This document shows positions 1 to 7,071 of a DNA stretch of 64,000 bases, in pieces; the first letter of the stretch is position 1, and each line of letters opens with the position of its first letter. Position numbers and translations under genes: made by a program. The stretch is from contig NZ_MTCM01000001.1 of assembly GCF_002000245.1 (NCBI RefSeq), positions 124,001-188,000 on the forward strand, given 5' to 3'. This DNA comes from Sphingobacterium sp. CZ-UAM. Lineage in GTDB: Bacteria > Bacteroidota > Bacteroidia > Sphingobacteriales > Sphingobacteriaceae. The notes below the pieces were generated by a model, which worked only from the letters and a program-made list of their open reading frames with translations, was not told the origin of the DNA and searched no databases.

Positions 1-1
1 T

Positions 2-70
2 TTGAAGCAAGGTTTGGATAATCTGAATCCAAAGAAAGTAGATTTAAGTGGTATTGTAGTTAAAAAATAA
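2..70 (+). CDS. C-terminal end of a gene cut by the window edge
   Basis: Only the last 22 codons and the stop are present, in the frame starting at base 2. The end of the protein reads ...DLSGIVVKK. The stop at 68-70 lies 15 bases before the next start codon, so the two genes are probably cotranscribed. The fragment is too short to assign a family. Confidence 0.6.
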   Translation: MKQGLDNLNPKKVDLSGIVVKK

Positions 71-85
71 AAAAAAGCATAAATT

Positions 86-505
86 ATGTCATTACAAGAA
101 AAATATAAAGTTCTTTTGGATACTGCGCAATCTTCAGGGGTCAATGATCTGAATTACGCTGAAATGGATGGCGTACTTCAAATTAGAGGTACCGCACCTA
201 GTGCAGATGTGAAAAATAAACTCTGGGAAATTTACGGAAATATCGATCCTAACTTCCAGACCGGTGATGTAGTCTTAAACGTAGACGTGGCCACTGAGGT
301 TCCGGGTAGTCAGGTTAGGGTGATTACAGAGAATAGCAATTTAAATATCAGAAAGGGCCCAGGGACAGATCAGCCTATCGTGGGAAAAGCTGCAAAAGGT
401 GAAATTATCACACTGATTAGCAAAGCAAATGACCAATGGTGGTTGGTGCGGACCACAGACAATGAAGAGGGCTATTGCTACGCTCAATATTTGGAGTCAG
501 TCTAA
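86..505 (+). CDS. BON-like plus bacterial SH3 domain protein
   Basis: A 139-residue protein without a signal peptide or membrane segment, so it should be cytoplasmic. Residues about 25-70 (GVLQIRGTAPSADVKNKLWE and on) resemble a BON fold, in which a short beta strand is followed by a helix and a second strand. Residues about 77-138 form a bacterial SH3b domain, marked by NLNIRKGPG, then WWLV, then EGYCYAQYL. The combination recalls small BON-LysM stress proteins, but here SH3 replaces LysM, so it may bind peptide or cell-wall fragments or act as a scaffold. The domain calls are by eye; the function is not known. A strong hairpin terminator follows it. Confidence 0.75.
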   Translation: MSLQEKYKVLLDTAQSSGVNDLNYAEMDGVLQIRGTAPSADVKNKLWEIYGNIDPNFQTGDVVLNVDVATEVPGSQVRVITENSNLNIRKGPGTDQPIVGKAAKGEIITLISKANDQWWLVRTTDNEEGYCYAQYLESV

Positions 506-528
506 TACGATCGGCTCCTGAACCACAT

Positions 529-570
529 AAAAGGGAGATCTACCTTAGGGTATTTCTCCCTTTTCTTTTT
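529..570 (+). terminator. Rho-independent terminator after the SH3 protein gene
   Basis: A perfect 10-bp stem, AAAAGGGAGA at 529-538 with TCTCCCTTTT at 555-564, is followed by a T-rich tract. It ends the unit containing the SH3 gene. The A-run on the 5' side could also allow termination from the opposite strand. Confidence 0.85.
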
Positions 571-682
571 CTATAAGCTATTTTGTATGACATTATATTC
601 ACTATTTGTATTACGTTTGGTTCGATCTTCTGGTTTTGGAGCAATAATTGTATTATATGTATTGCAACAAACTTATTACAAT

Positions 683-1552
683 ATGTTGAAATTGATTTTT
701 TTCTTATTTCCAGCTATTGCTCTATCGGGGCAAATAGTGGTAGCACAGGAGTATGTTCGTTTGGACAAAGACCGGTATCAGTTACATTTATCAGAATCTC
801 CAAAAGATACCATTAGGATCGTTGAAAAAGGAAAAGTTACAAAATTGAAGCAGGGAAAATATATTCTGCAACAGAACCAATTTATGGGTACCTCGAACGC
901 TTTTATTGCCGTCAATAAAGAGGGGTTAGTGGATGGAAATTTTAAGATTGAAAAAAATGGAAAACGTGCTGTGGCTCAGGTGCGGCATGGTGTGATGGAG
1001 CAAATCGATGTGCTTATCGATGCAACGTTGGATCTGCAGTATATCATTACAGATACTTCGAGTGTACAGCGTGATTTTCGAAATGGCAAAATTAGCCAGG
1101 AGAAGATCGTGATTTATCAACCAAATTTAGGGAAGAAGAAAGTGTTAAAGACATTTTTTGATACCTACTATACCATTGAAAATGAATTTGACCATAGTAG
1201 GTCTGACTACAGCCGGGATAATAAATTACTTTATAAGGCAAAATTGGATTGTGTCGGTCAGGTCGTTGAATCCAAGTCGTTCAATAGAGATGGTCAGCTA
1301 CTTAGACACACGTATAAGAAGGATAAAATCAATTATACGGAATTATATCAGCATAACAATCTAGTCGAGCGGCTGTACAAAATCAACGACGTGAACTACA
1401 GGGAATATTTTAAGAACCAATTATTATTGAAGAAAATCGTTGAGAAAAAGCGAAATGGCCGGATCGAGCGATATGTATATAGTGCCGAAGGTAGGCTACT
1501 GGAGAAAAGCAAGGATACTGTATCTAAAAAAGGAGATGAGAATCACGTCTAG
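683..1552 (+). CDS. secreted protein of unknown function
   Basis: A 289-residue protein beginning MLKLIFFLFPAIALSG, a clear signal peptide ending near VVAQ-EY, so it is exported. The frame is open further upstream to an ATG at 587, but that start would put about 30 residues before the signal peptide, and a promoter-like TACGTTTG at 612-619 lies downstream of it; 683 is therefore preferred. The mature part is rich in lysine, arginine and tyrosine, and its C-terminal half has repeated short units (FNRDGQLLRHTY, YVYSAEGRLLEK) like MORN-variant/YwqK proteins, which suggests a beta-strand repeat fold. That resemblance is weak. No catalytic motif is visible. Confidence 0.7.
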   Translation: MLKLIFFLFPAIALSGQIVVAQEYVRLDKDRYQLHLSESPKDTIRIVEKGKVTKLKQGKYILQQNQFMGTSNAFIAVNKEGLVDGNFKIEKNGKRAVAQVRHGVMEQIDVLIDATLDLQYIITDTSSVQRDFRNGKISQEKIVIYQPNLGKKKVLKTFFDTYYTIENEFDHSRSDYSRDNKLLYKAKLDCVGQVVESKSFNRDGQLLRHTYKKDKINYTELYQHNNLVERLYKINDVNYREYFKNQLLLKKIVEKKRNGRIERYVYSAEGRLLEKSKDTVSKKGDENHV

Positions 1553-1665
1553 TAGGATTTTTGATACAAATTTAATGGATATAGTTGGGTGTCCGATAAG
1601 AGTTGATTGAGGCCATCAGAGCAGCGTGAACAGGAGCGGATGGTTTGCTATATTATTTTGAGTTT

Positions 1666-1696
1666 TTTGGATTTTAGAAATATAGCCTTACCTTTG
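1666..1696 (+). promoter_or_regulatory. promoter of the tyrS leader transcript
   Basis: A Bacteroidota-type promoter: TTTG at 1666-1669 and TACCTTTG at 1689-1696, separated by 19 bases, matches the TTTG-N19-TAnnTTTG consensus exactly. Transcription should start near 1700-1703, so a leader of about 160 bases precedes tyrS. The -7 box sits inside an inverted repeat, GCCTTA (1685-1690) and TAAGGC (1698-1703). Confidence 0.7.
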
Positions 1697-1704
1697 TTAA
1701 GGCA

Positions 1705-1791
1705 ATGAAGAAAATGAACAATATATTACGTCTTCCATTTTTCTCAAATTATTATCTCCCGATAGTAGTTCGGGAACCTTATGCCTATTAA
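1705..1791 (+). CDS. tyrosine-rich leader peptide of tyrS
   Basis: A 28-codon ORF starting within about five bases of the predicted transcription start (a second in-frame ATG is at 1714). It contains four tyrosines: a TAT-TAT pair at 1750-1755 (Tyr16-Tyr17) and Tyr26 and Tyr28, so the peptide ends Tyr-Ala-Tyr-stop. It overlaps the first hairpin of a terminator/antiterminator pair directly before tyrosyl-tRNA synthetase. A ribosome stalled at the Tyr pair would cover the 5' arm of that hairpin (1757-1762) and leave 1768-1774 free. This is the arrangement expected of a classical attenuation leader peptide sensing charged tRNA-Tyr. Translation has not been shown. Confidence 0.65.
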   Translation: MKKMNNILRLPFFSNYYLPIVVREPYAY

Positions 1792-1846
1792 AATTTAGAA
1801 AATTTAATTATTTATATAGCTAAGCCCGAACATAACGTTCGGGCTT
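1757..1846 (+). promoter_or_regulatory. tyrS transcription attenuator (alternative RNA structures)
   Basis: Three pairings can form. Protector hairpin: TCCCGA 1757-1762 with TCGGGA 1770-1775. Terminator: AAGCCCGAAC 1822-1831 with GTTCGGGCTT 1837-1846, then a T-run. Antiterminator: GTTCGGG 1768-1774 with CCCGAAC 1825-1831, a perfect 7-bp match that excludes both others. If ribosomes stall at the Tyr codons of the leader ORF the antiterminator can form and tyrS is read; if they pass or never load, protector and terminator form. The pairings are read from the sequence; the mechanism is inferred. Confidence 0.65.
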
Positions 1847-1855
1847 TTTTGTTTT
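1822..1855 (+). terminator. terminator inside the tyrS leader
   Basis: A perfect 10-bp stem with a 5-base loop (1822-1831 with 1837-1846) is followed by TTTTTTGTTTTT. It stands only about 18 bases before the tyrS start codon, so unless it is regulated it would block tyrS expression from the upstream promoter. Confidence 0.85.
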
Positions 1856-1864
1856 TATAGCATT

Positions 1865-3067
1865 ATGTTAACAGATTTAGAAGAAAACATTGAAATTATG
1901 TTGCCCAAGAATGGGCTGAGATCCAAATTGCAACAATCTAAAGAAACCGGGCGCCCGCTGGTTATCAAACTCGGGTTTGATCCCACAGCTCCAGATCTTC
2001 ATTTGGGGCATGCTGTGGTATTGAAAAAACTTAGGCAATTTCAGGAATTGGGTCATGAAATCGTGGTTTTGATTGGGAGTTTTACTGCGCGAATAGGTGA
2101 TCCAACAGGCAAAAATAAAGCGCGCAAGCCTTTGAATCAGGAAAAAATAGCTAACAATACGGCTACCTATATTGCACAATTAGCTAAAATTATCGATGTG
2201 TCAAAGACAAAGGTCGTCTTTAATGGGGATTGGTTGGATAAATTAGATTTTGCAGAGGTTATTCAGCTTGTTTCAAAAGTGACGGTCGCGCAGCTGATGC
2301 AACGGCATGATTTTCACAGGCGCTATACAGATAATCAGCCGATTGCCATGCATGAACTTATCTATCCGATATTGCAGGGGTTTGATTCTGTACACATCAA
2401 AAGCGATATAGAAATGGGAGGGACAGACCAATTGTTTAATTGTGCAATGGGACGTCAAATTCAGGAATCTTTTAACCTCGATCCTCAGCTTGTCTTATGT
2501 ATGCCATTGCTCAGAGGACTGGATGGCAAAGAGAAAATGAGCAAATCGCTGCACAATACCATTGGGTTGCTGGATGAACCGAATGAAATGTTTGGCAAGG
2601 CGATGTCTATTCCTGACAGCTTAATCCCAGATTATATTGACCTCACGACGGACTTTAGCCCGACAGAAAAGAAGGTACTAAAATCAAGAGTGGAATTAGG
2701 CGAAAATCCGATGGAAGTCAAAAAGCTTATTGCGCATAATCTCGTGGCCCAATACCATGATCTGCAGGCTGCCGCAGCTGCATTGGATTTTTTTGCCAAA
2801 CAGTTCCAGCAGAAATCATTTGATGATAAAAACTTTGAAGAGATATCGTTACAGTATATTAATGCGCAATTGGGTACTGTTGCAAAGCTTGTTGACCTTT
2901 GTCACTTTTTAAAGAAAGATCTAAGTAAGTCCGCGATTCGCAGGCTCATTGCTGAAGGCGCAGTACAAATTGACTCAAACAAATGTCTAGATGCTGATCT
3001 GTATGTTGACCTGGGAATTGGTTTTAAAATTAAATTAGGAAAAAGAAGTTTTTTTAAAATTGTTTAG
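1865..3067 (+). CDS. tyrS: tyrosyl-tRNA synthetase
   Basis: A class I aminoacyl-tRNA synthetase of 400 residues that charges tRNA-Tyr with tyrosine in the cytoplasm. The HIGH-type motif is HLGH at residues 46-49 and the KMSKS loop is at 224-228. The S4 RNA-binding domain occupies the C-terminus (about 330-400, with AIRRLIAEGAVQIDS). Length and motifs are normal for bacterial TyrRS. The gene is preceded by a leader peptide ORF rich in Tyr codons and a terminator, which strongly suggests regulation by tyrosine or tRNA-Tyr charging. Downstream, 132 bases away, is a phenylalanine hydroxylase gene whose product forms tyrosine. Confidence 0.95.
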   Translation: MLTDLEENIEIMLPKNGLRSKLQQSKETGRPLVIKLGFDPTAPDLHLGHAVVLKKLRQFQELGHEIVVLIGSFTARIGDPTGKNKARKPLNQEKIANNTATYIAQLAKIIDVSKTKVVFNGDWLDKLDFAEVIQLVSKVTVAQLMQRHDFHRRYTDNQPIAMHELIYPILQGFDSVHIKSDIEMGGTDQLFNCAMGRQIQESFNLDPQLVLCMPLLRGLDGKEKMSKSLHNTIGLLDEPNEMFGKAMSIPDSLIPDYIDLTTDFSPTEKKVLKSRVELGENPMEVKKLIAHNLVAQYHDLQAAAAALDFFAKQFQQKSFDDKNFEEISLQYINAQLGTVAKLVDLCHFLKKDLSKSAIRRLIAEGAVQIDSNKCLDADLYVDLGIGFKIKLGKRSFFKIV

Positions 3068-3199
3068 GAAGGTTTTAGTAGATATACCTTTAAGATGTTT
3101 TGTAAAAAAGAGTGGAAATGCAAGGTTGCTCTTTCGGAAACCACAATTATTTTCTACCTTCATACAAAGTCTCATACTTTACTTTGATACCGATTATAA

Positions 3200-4957
3200 A
3201 TGGAAACATATAATAATGTTGTTTTGGAGCAGTTGCCAAAACATTTAAAGCGCTTTGTAGTCGCCCAGCAATATGAACGTTATACAGCTTTAGATCAAGC
3301 CCTGTGGCGCTATGTCATGCGTCAGAATTATTCCTTTTTAAAAGACGTCGCTTATTACCCGTATATCCCGGGATTGAAGAAAGCGGGCTTATCCATTGCG
3401 CGTATACCAGATCTGCAACAAATGAATGATAGTCTGAAATTAATCGGCTGGGGAGCAGTAACAGTTGATGGATTTATACCACCGTCGGCTTTTATGGAAT
3501 TTCAGGCACATCGGGTATTGGTCATAGCGGCAGATATCCGGCAATTGGAACATATCGAATATACGCCGGCTCCGGATATTATCCACGAATCGTCAGGACA
3601 TGCGCCGATTATCGGTGAGCCAGACTATGCCGTTTATTTGCAGTATTTTGGGGAAATTGGAACAAAAGCACTATCCTCCCGTAAGGATTTTGAACTGTAT
3701 GAAGCCATTCGCCACTTGTCCATTTTAAAAGAACATGCCGGTACAACCGAAGCGGAATTAGCGGAAGCTGAAAGCCATTTGAAAACCGTTCAGGACAATA
3801 TGGGTGAGCCTTCGGAGATGGCCTTATTGAGCAGATTGCATTGGTGGACGGTGGAGTATGGGCTGATAGGCAGTTTGGAAGATCCGAAAATCTATGGAGC
3901 AGGCTTATTGTCTTCAATCGGTGAGAGCGCCAGCTGTATGCAAAAATCGGTGCCTAAACTTCCATATGATCTAGATGCTGTGAACTATGCCTATGATATT
4001 ACGAAGCCACAGCCACAGTTGTTCGTGACACCGGATTTTGAGCATTTAATGAAAGTTCTGAACCAGTTTGCAGATACTATGGCCTTTCGGGTCGGAGGCA
4101 AACAAAGTTTGGAAAAAGCGATTGACTGTCAAGCGGTATGTACAGCCGTTTATAGCTCCGGATTACAAGTCTCAGGTGTTTTTAAAACAGCAAACTCAGA
4201 TCAGGCTATTTCCTATTTACAAACTGTAGGCCCTACTGCGCTGGCATTTTCAGGAAAGCAATTAGCGGAGCATGGTACAAACTATCATCGGGAGGGCTTT
4301 GGTTCTCCAGTCGGTTTGTTGGAAAACAGCCCTAAAGATTTGGCTGATTTCTCGGATGAAGAATTGATCGATTATGGCATTCGCCCAGGAAAACGATGTT
4401 CTTTGCGGTTTTCTTCGGGTATCGTGGTGGAAGGTGTTGTTATGAAGGCTCTGCGTCAAGAGACCAAGGTCGTGTTGATTTCGTTTGAAGATTGCGAAGT
4501 CTACCGAAATGATCGGATGGAAATTTATTTTAAACCGGAATGGGGAACTTACGACATGGCTGTTGGTGCTGAGATTGTGTCTGTCTTTGCCGGTGCAGCT
4601 GATAAAGACACTTATCCATCTGTGGACGAAAAAACGGAGGAAACACCCAATTTATCGCATATACCAATTGAAGACTCGAAATTGGTCGCCATACATGCGT
4701 GTATCGGAAAACTACGTTCGGAATCTTTTGACAGGAAAAGTTGGAAGGATATCTTTGATCAGTTGTACACAGAGATCACAGATAACTGGCTCGCACTGGT
4801 AGAACTGTACGAGATCGCGTGGGCGCATCATGTATATGAGCTAACGCAAGAGGCTGAAAGTAAACTTAGCGCTATAATCGCAATACGGCCCAGCCTGAAA
4901 AAACTGATAGAAGACGGCATACGGGTCGCAAAAGAGGAGGCGTTAAATAATCACTGA
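3200..4957 (+). CDS. pterin-dependent aromatic amino acid hydroxylase, long form
   Basis: A 585-residue member of the tetrahydropterin-dependent hydroxylases, most likely converting phenylalanine to tyrosine with O2 and a mononuclear iron. Iron ligands are recognisable as His129 and His134 in HESSGHAP and Glu219 in WWTVEYGL, equivalent to His285, His290 and Glu330 of human phenylalanine hydroxylase. The catalytic domain ends near residue 310. About 270 further residues follow, including a beta-rich stretch near 385-470 and a helical end; simple bacterial enzymes are about 260-300 residues, so this is an extended form of unknown purpose. It fits with the homogentisate-pathway genes 7-13 kb away. 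Substrate is inferred from family and context. Confidence 0.85.
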   Translation: METYNNVVLEQLPKHLKRFVVAQQYERYTALDQALWRYVMRQNYSFLKDVAYYPYIPGLKKAGLSIARIPDLQQMNDSLKLIGWGAVTVDGFIPPSAFMEFQAHRVLVIAADIRQLEHIEYTPAPDIIHESSGHAPIIGEPDYAVYLQYFGEIGTKALSSRKDFELYEAIRHLSILKEHAGTTEAELAEAESHLKTVQDNMGEPSEMALLSRLHWWTVEYGLIGSLEDPKIYGAGLLSSIGESASCMQKSVPKLPYDLDAVNYAYDITKPQPQLFVTPDFEHLMKVLNQFADTMAFRVGGKQSLEKAIDCQAVCTAVYSSGLQVSGVFKTANSDQAISYLQTVGPTALAFSGKQLAEHGTNYHREGFGSPVGLLENSPKDLADFSDEELIDYGIRPGKRCSLRFSSGIVVEGVVMKALRQETKVVLISFEDCEVYRNDRMEIYFKPEWGTYDMAVGAEIVSVFAGAADKDTYPSVDEKTEETPNLSHIPIEDSKLVAIHACIGKLRSESFDRKSWKDIFDQLYTEITDNWLALVELYEIAWAHHVYELTQEAESKLSAIIAIRPSLKKLIEDGIRVAKEEALNNH

Positions 4958-5002
4958 GTGAAATGATTGATTCCTGTTGTATAAAAATTAGGTAAAACTT
5001 TT

Positions 5003-5010
5003 TATATTTG
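5003..5010 (+). promoter_or_regulatory. -7 box of the speD operon
   Basis: TATATTTG at 5003-5010 matches TAnnTTTG, 28 bases before the speD start. The nearest upstream TTG (4977-4979) is 23 bases away rather than the ideal 19, so the -33 element is weak. Transcription would start around 5015. Confidence 0.45.
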
Positions 5011-5038
5011 GAATGTTTAATTTATCCAGTTATTTCTG

Positions 5039-5398
5039 ATGAATGAAAAGTATACTCCGGGAAAACATCTGCTGATGACATTGCAGGTGGAGGAGGTATC
5101 GTTATTGACTAATATAGAACCTTTTTTGGACTTTACAAAAAAGCAAATCAATATCCATAATTTACAAATTGTAGGTATTTCCACCCATTCTTTTGAGGGC
5201 GGTGGATTTACTGCTGCAATTTGTCTGATGGAATCACATATTTGTATCCATACATGGCCTGAGTTTGGACAATTGACATTAGATGTCTATCTCTGTAATT
5301 ATCTGAAAGATAACAGTGAAAAAGTTTTGCTGTTGGGTAGTGTTTTTAAAAGCTATTTTAATGCAACGGTCATGAATGAAACTGTTGTTAATCGATAG
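5039..5398 (+). CDS. speD: S-adenosylmethionine decarboxylase proenzyme
   Basis: A 119-residue prokaryotic class 1B AdoMet decarboxylase, which makes decarboxylated AdoMet, the aminopropyl donor for polyamines. The chain cleaves itself at Glu65-Ser66 in MESHICIHTWPE, with Ser66 becoming the pyruvoyl cofactor. His71 (in HTWPE) and Cys86 (in DVYLCNY) match the processing and proton-donor residues of the family. It is the first of five tightly packed genes (4 bases to the next gene) that also encode an aminopropyltransferase-like protein, so it most likely feeds that enzyme. Confidence 0.93.
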   Translation: MNEKYTPGKHLLMTLQVEEVSLLTNIEPFLDFTKKQINIHNLQIVGISTHSFEGGGFTAAICLMESHICIHTWPEFGQLTLDVYLCNYLKDNSEKVLLLGSVFKSYFNATVMNETVVNR

Positions 5399-5401
5399 GA
5401 T

Positions 5402-6838
5402 ATGGATGTAATTTGCAAAAAATGTGGCCATGTACACCAGTTCAAAATCGAGGTAACTGACTTTTCGGGCTTCGTTTGTGCCAACTGCCACAGTTATTTT
5501 AAAGGTTCAACACTTGAAACATTAACTTATGTAAAGGAATTTTCCGCTCCTTTAATGATGCAATGGGCTAGTTTGGGAGAACTGGTTCGCTTCAAGAAAA
5601 ATAGCTACTGGATCATCACCAAGATACAGCGCTATTCAAAAAATGGCGAATATGGCAACGAGTTTGTGGGATTAAATGCGAATAGAGAAGACATCTACTT
5701 CAGCGATGGAGTAGATTATGCATGTGCTTTACATACCGTTGAACGGGAAAAGGTGATGCTTTTGCCGCAGAGTAATATCTGCAAGTTCAATAACGTAAAA
5801 TACAACCTCGAGTATACGGAGGAGCAAACGGTGGTCTATGCGGAGGGATTTGTGTTCGAAGATCTGGAGTCGCCGTCAACAACCAATACCTATATTCAGG
5901 TCGTTAATGAGGATCGGTTTATTTCTCAGGAATTTATTGATAACGATGTGCAGTATTATCAAGGGATTTACCTAGATGATGAGGACTATTATCAAATCTT
6001 TGACATTTATAAAAGCTACACAGCTCAAAAAGAAATCGCGGGCACGAAACTGAGAAACATCGGAATTCTTGCTGTTTTACTTTTGGCCGCTTTATTCTGG
6101 TTTTTAAATTGGGGGCAGATTGGGAAGGATGAGTATAAGTTTGATGAAAAATTCTTCGCTAAAAAAACAAACTCGGAATTTGTCGGCGCTTCCTTTGAAT
6201 TAAAAGGCGATAAACCCAAAAAACTGGTCCTGGAGGGAATATCGGAATCTAAGAACCATCCCATCCAGCTGATGATCAAACTAGTTAATGAAAAAACAAA
6301 TGAGATTATAGAGACCGGTACAGCTGTCCACGATAATAATGACATTAATTATGCAAGTGGATTGACCGTTGATTTTTGCCGTATCCAACCGGGGGTCTAT
6401 CACCTTGTTTTCGTGACCTCTTCATCGAATGGTTCCACTGATATGGCTGTTAATTTTGAACTTAATGAAGATTATAAATTGACGTACGGGGGTACCAGTT
6501 ATGTTTTTTTGATTACTTGTCTAGTTGGACTCGTGGTCCTTGTGGGGATTTTCAGACATAATATGCTAGCAATTAAAAATAAGGATTTTGTAGCTCGGGG
6601 AGAGGGACTAAGTTACGTTGATATCTTAAAATTTGATTGGCTGGGGGTAGCTTTAATTGCTTTTTTTGCTTTTTTCATTGCTGTTAGCTTATTTGTAAAT
6701 TCCTCAACCAATTGTAGGACTACATTGCGGACAAGCACGTTGGAAGACCATACCTATACAGGATCAAGATCGCATTATTATCGATCTTTTTACGGTAGCG
6801 GTGGTAGTTATAGTGGATATGGTTCAGGTCATAAATAA
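5402..6838 (+). CDS. DUF4178-type membrane protein with zinc ribbon
   Basis: A 478-residue protein. The N-terminus is a zinc ribbon with CxxC pairs at 5-8 and 26-29. A DUF4178-like beta-rich domain follows (about 50-200). Transmembrane segments lie near 217-237, about 370-390 and about 415-440. The C-terminal tail is rich in Ser, Gly and Tyr. Proteins of this type recur beside DUF350, SpeD and SpeE-like genes in many bacteria; the same set is present here. Its role is unknown; the cytoplasmic zinc ribbon plus membrane anchor suggests a scaffold or chaperone for a membrane-bound amine-modifying complex. The DUF4178 assignment is from pattern and neighbourhood. Confidence 0.75.
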   Translation: MDVICKKCGHVHQFKIEVTDFSGFVCANCHSYFKGSTLETLTYVKEFSAPLMMQWASLGELVRFKKNSYWIITKIQRYSKNGEYGNEFVGLNANREDIYFSDGVDYACALHTVEREKVMLLPQSNICKFNNVKYNLEYTEEQTVVYAEGFVFEDLESPSTTNTYIQVVNEDRFISQEFIDNDVQYYQGIYLDDEDYYQIFDIYKSYTAQKEIAGTKLRNIGILAVLLLAALFWFLNWGQIGKDEYKFDEKFFAKKTNSEFVGASFELKGDKPKKLVLEGISESKNHPIQLMIKLVNEKTNEIIETGTAVHDNNDINYASGLTVDFCRIQPGVYHLVFVTSSSNGSTDMAVNFELNEDYKLTYGGTSYVFLITCLVGLVVLVGIFRHNMLAIKNKDFVARGEGLSYVDILKFDWLGVALIAFFAFFIAVSLFVNSSTNCRTTLRTSTLEDHTYTGSRSHYYRSFYGSGGSYSGYGSGHK

Positions 6839-6852
6839 AAATTGATATAAAA

Positions 6853-7071
6853 ATGAATTACGAATTGTTTTATAAAGGAATTGCAGCATCATTGATTTAT
6901 TCGCTTATTGGAATTGCTGTATTGTTATTGGCCTATTGGCTTATCGAGCGACTGACACCCGAGAAGTCCTGGCAGGAGATCGTAAAGAACAAGAATATGG
7001 CTTTGGCGATTGTTTTTGCTGCTTTTATATTAGGCATATCGATCATAATAGCTGCGGCAATACATGGGTAA
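6853..7071 (+). CDS. DUF350 small membrane protein
   Basis: A 72-residue protein with two transmembrane helices (about 10-30 and 48-70) separated by a short charged loop, as in the DUF350/YjfL family. The stop overlaps the start of the next gene by 8 bases, which implies translational coupling. DUF350 proteins are habitually encoded with DUF4178 and spermidine-synthase-like genes. No catalytic residue is evident; a structural or channel role in the same membrane complex is an inference. Confidence 0.75.
   Translation: MNYELFYKGIAASLIYSLIGIAVLLLAYWLIERLTPEKSWQEIVKNKNMALAIVFAAFILGISIIIAAAIHG

Noticed and set aside
583..816. 77-codon ORF and the upstream ATG 587 of the secreted protein
   Set aside because: The first is a shadow frame of the gene at 683-1552; the second would place extra residues before a signal peptide and lies upstream of a promoter-like box.
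3060..3248. 62-codon ORF rich in phenylalanine between tyrS and the hydroxylase
   Set aside because: It overlaps both genes in another frame and shows no terminator structure; probably chance.
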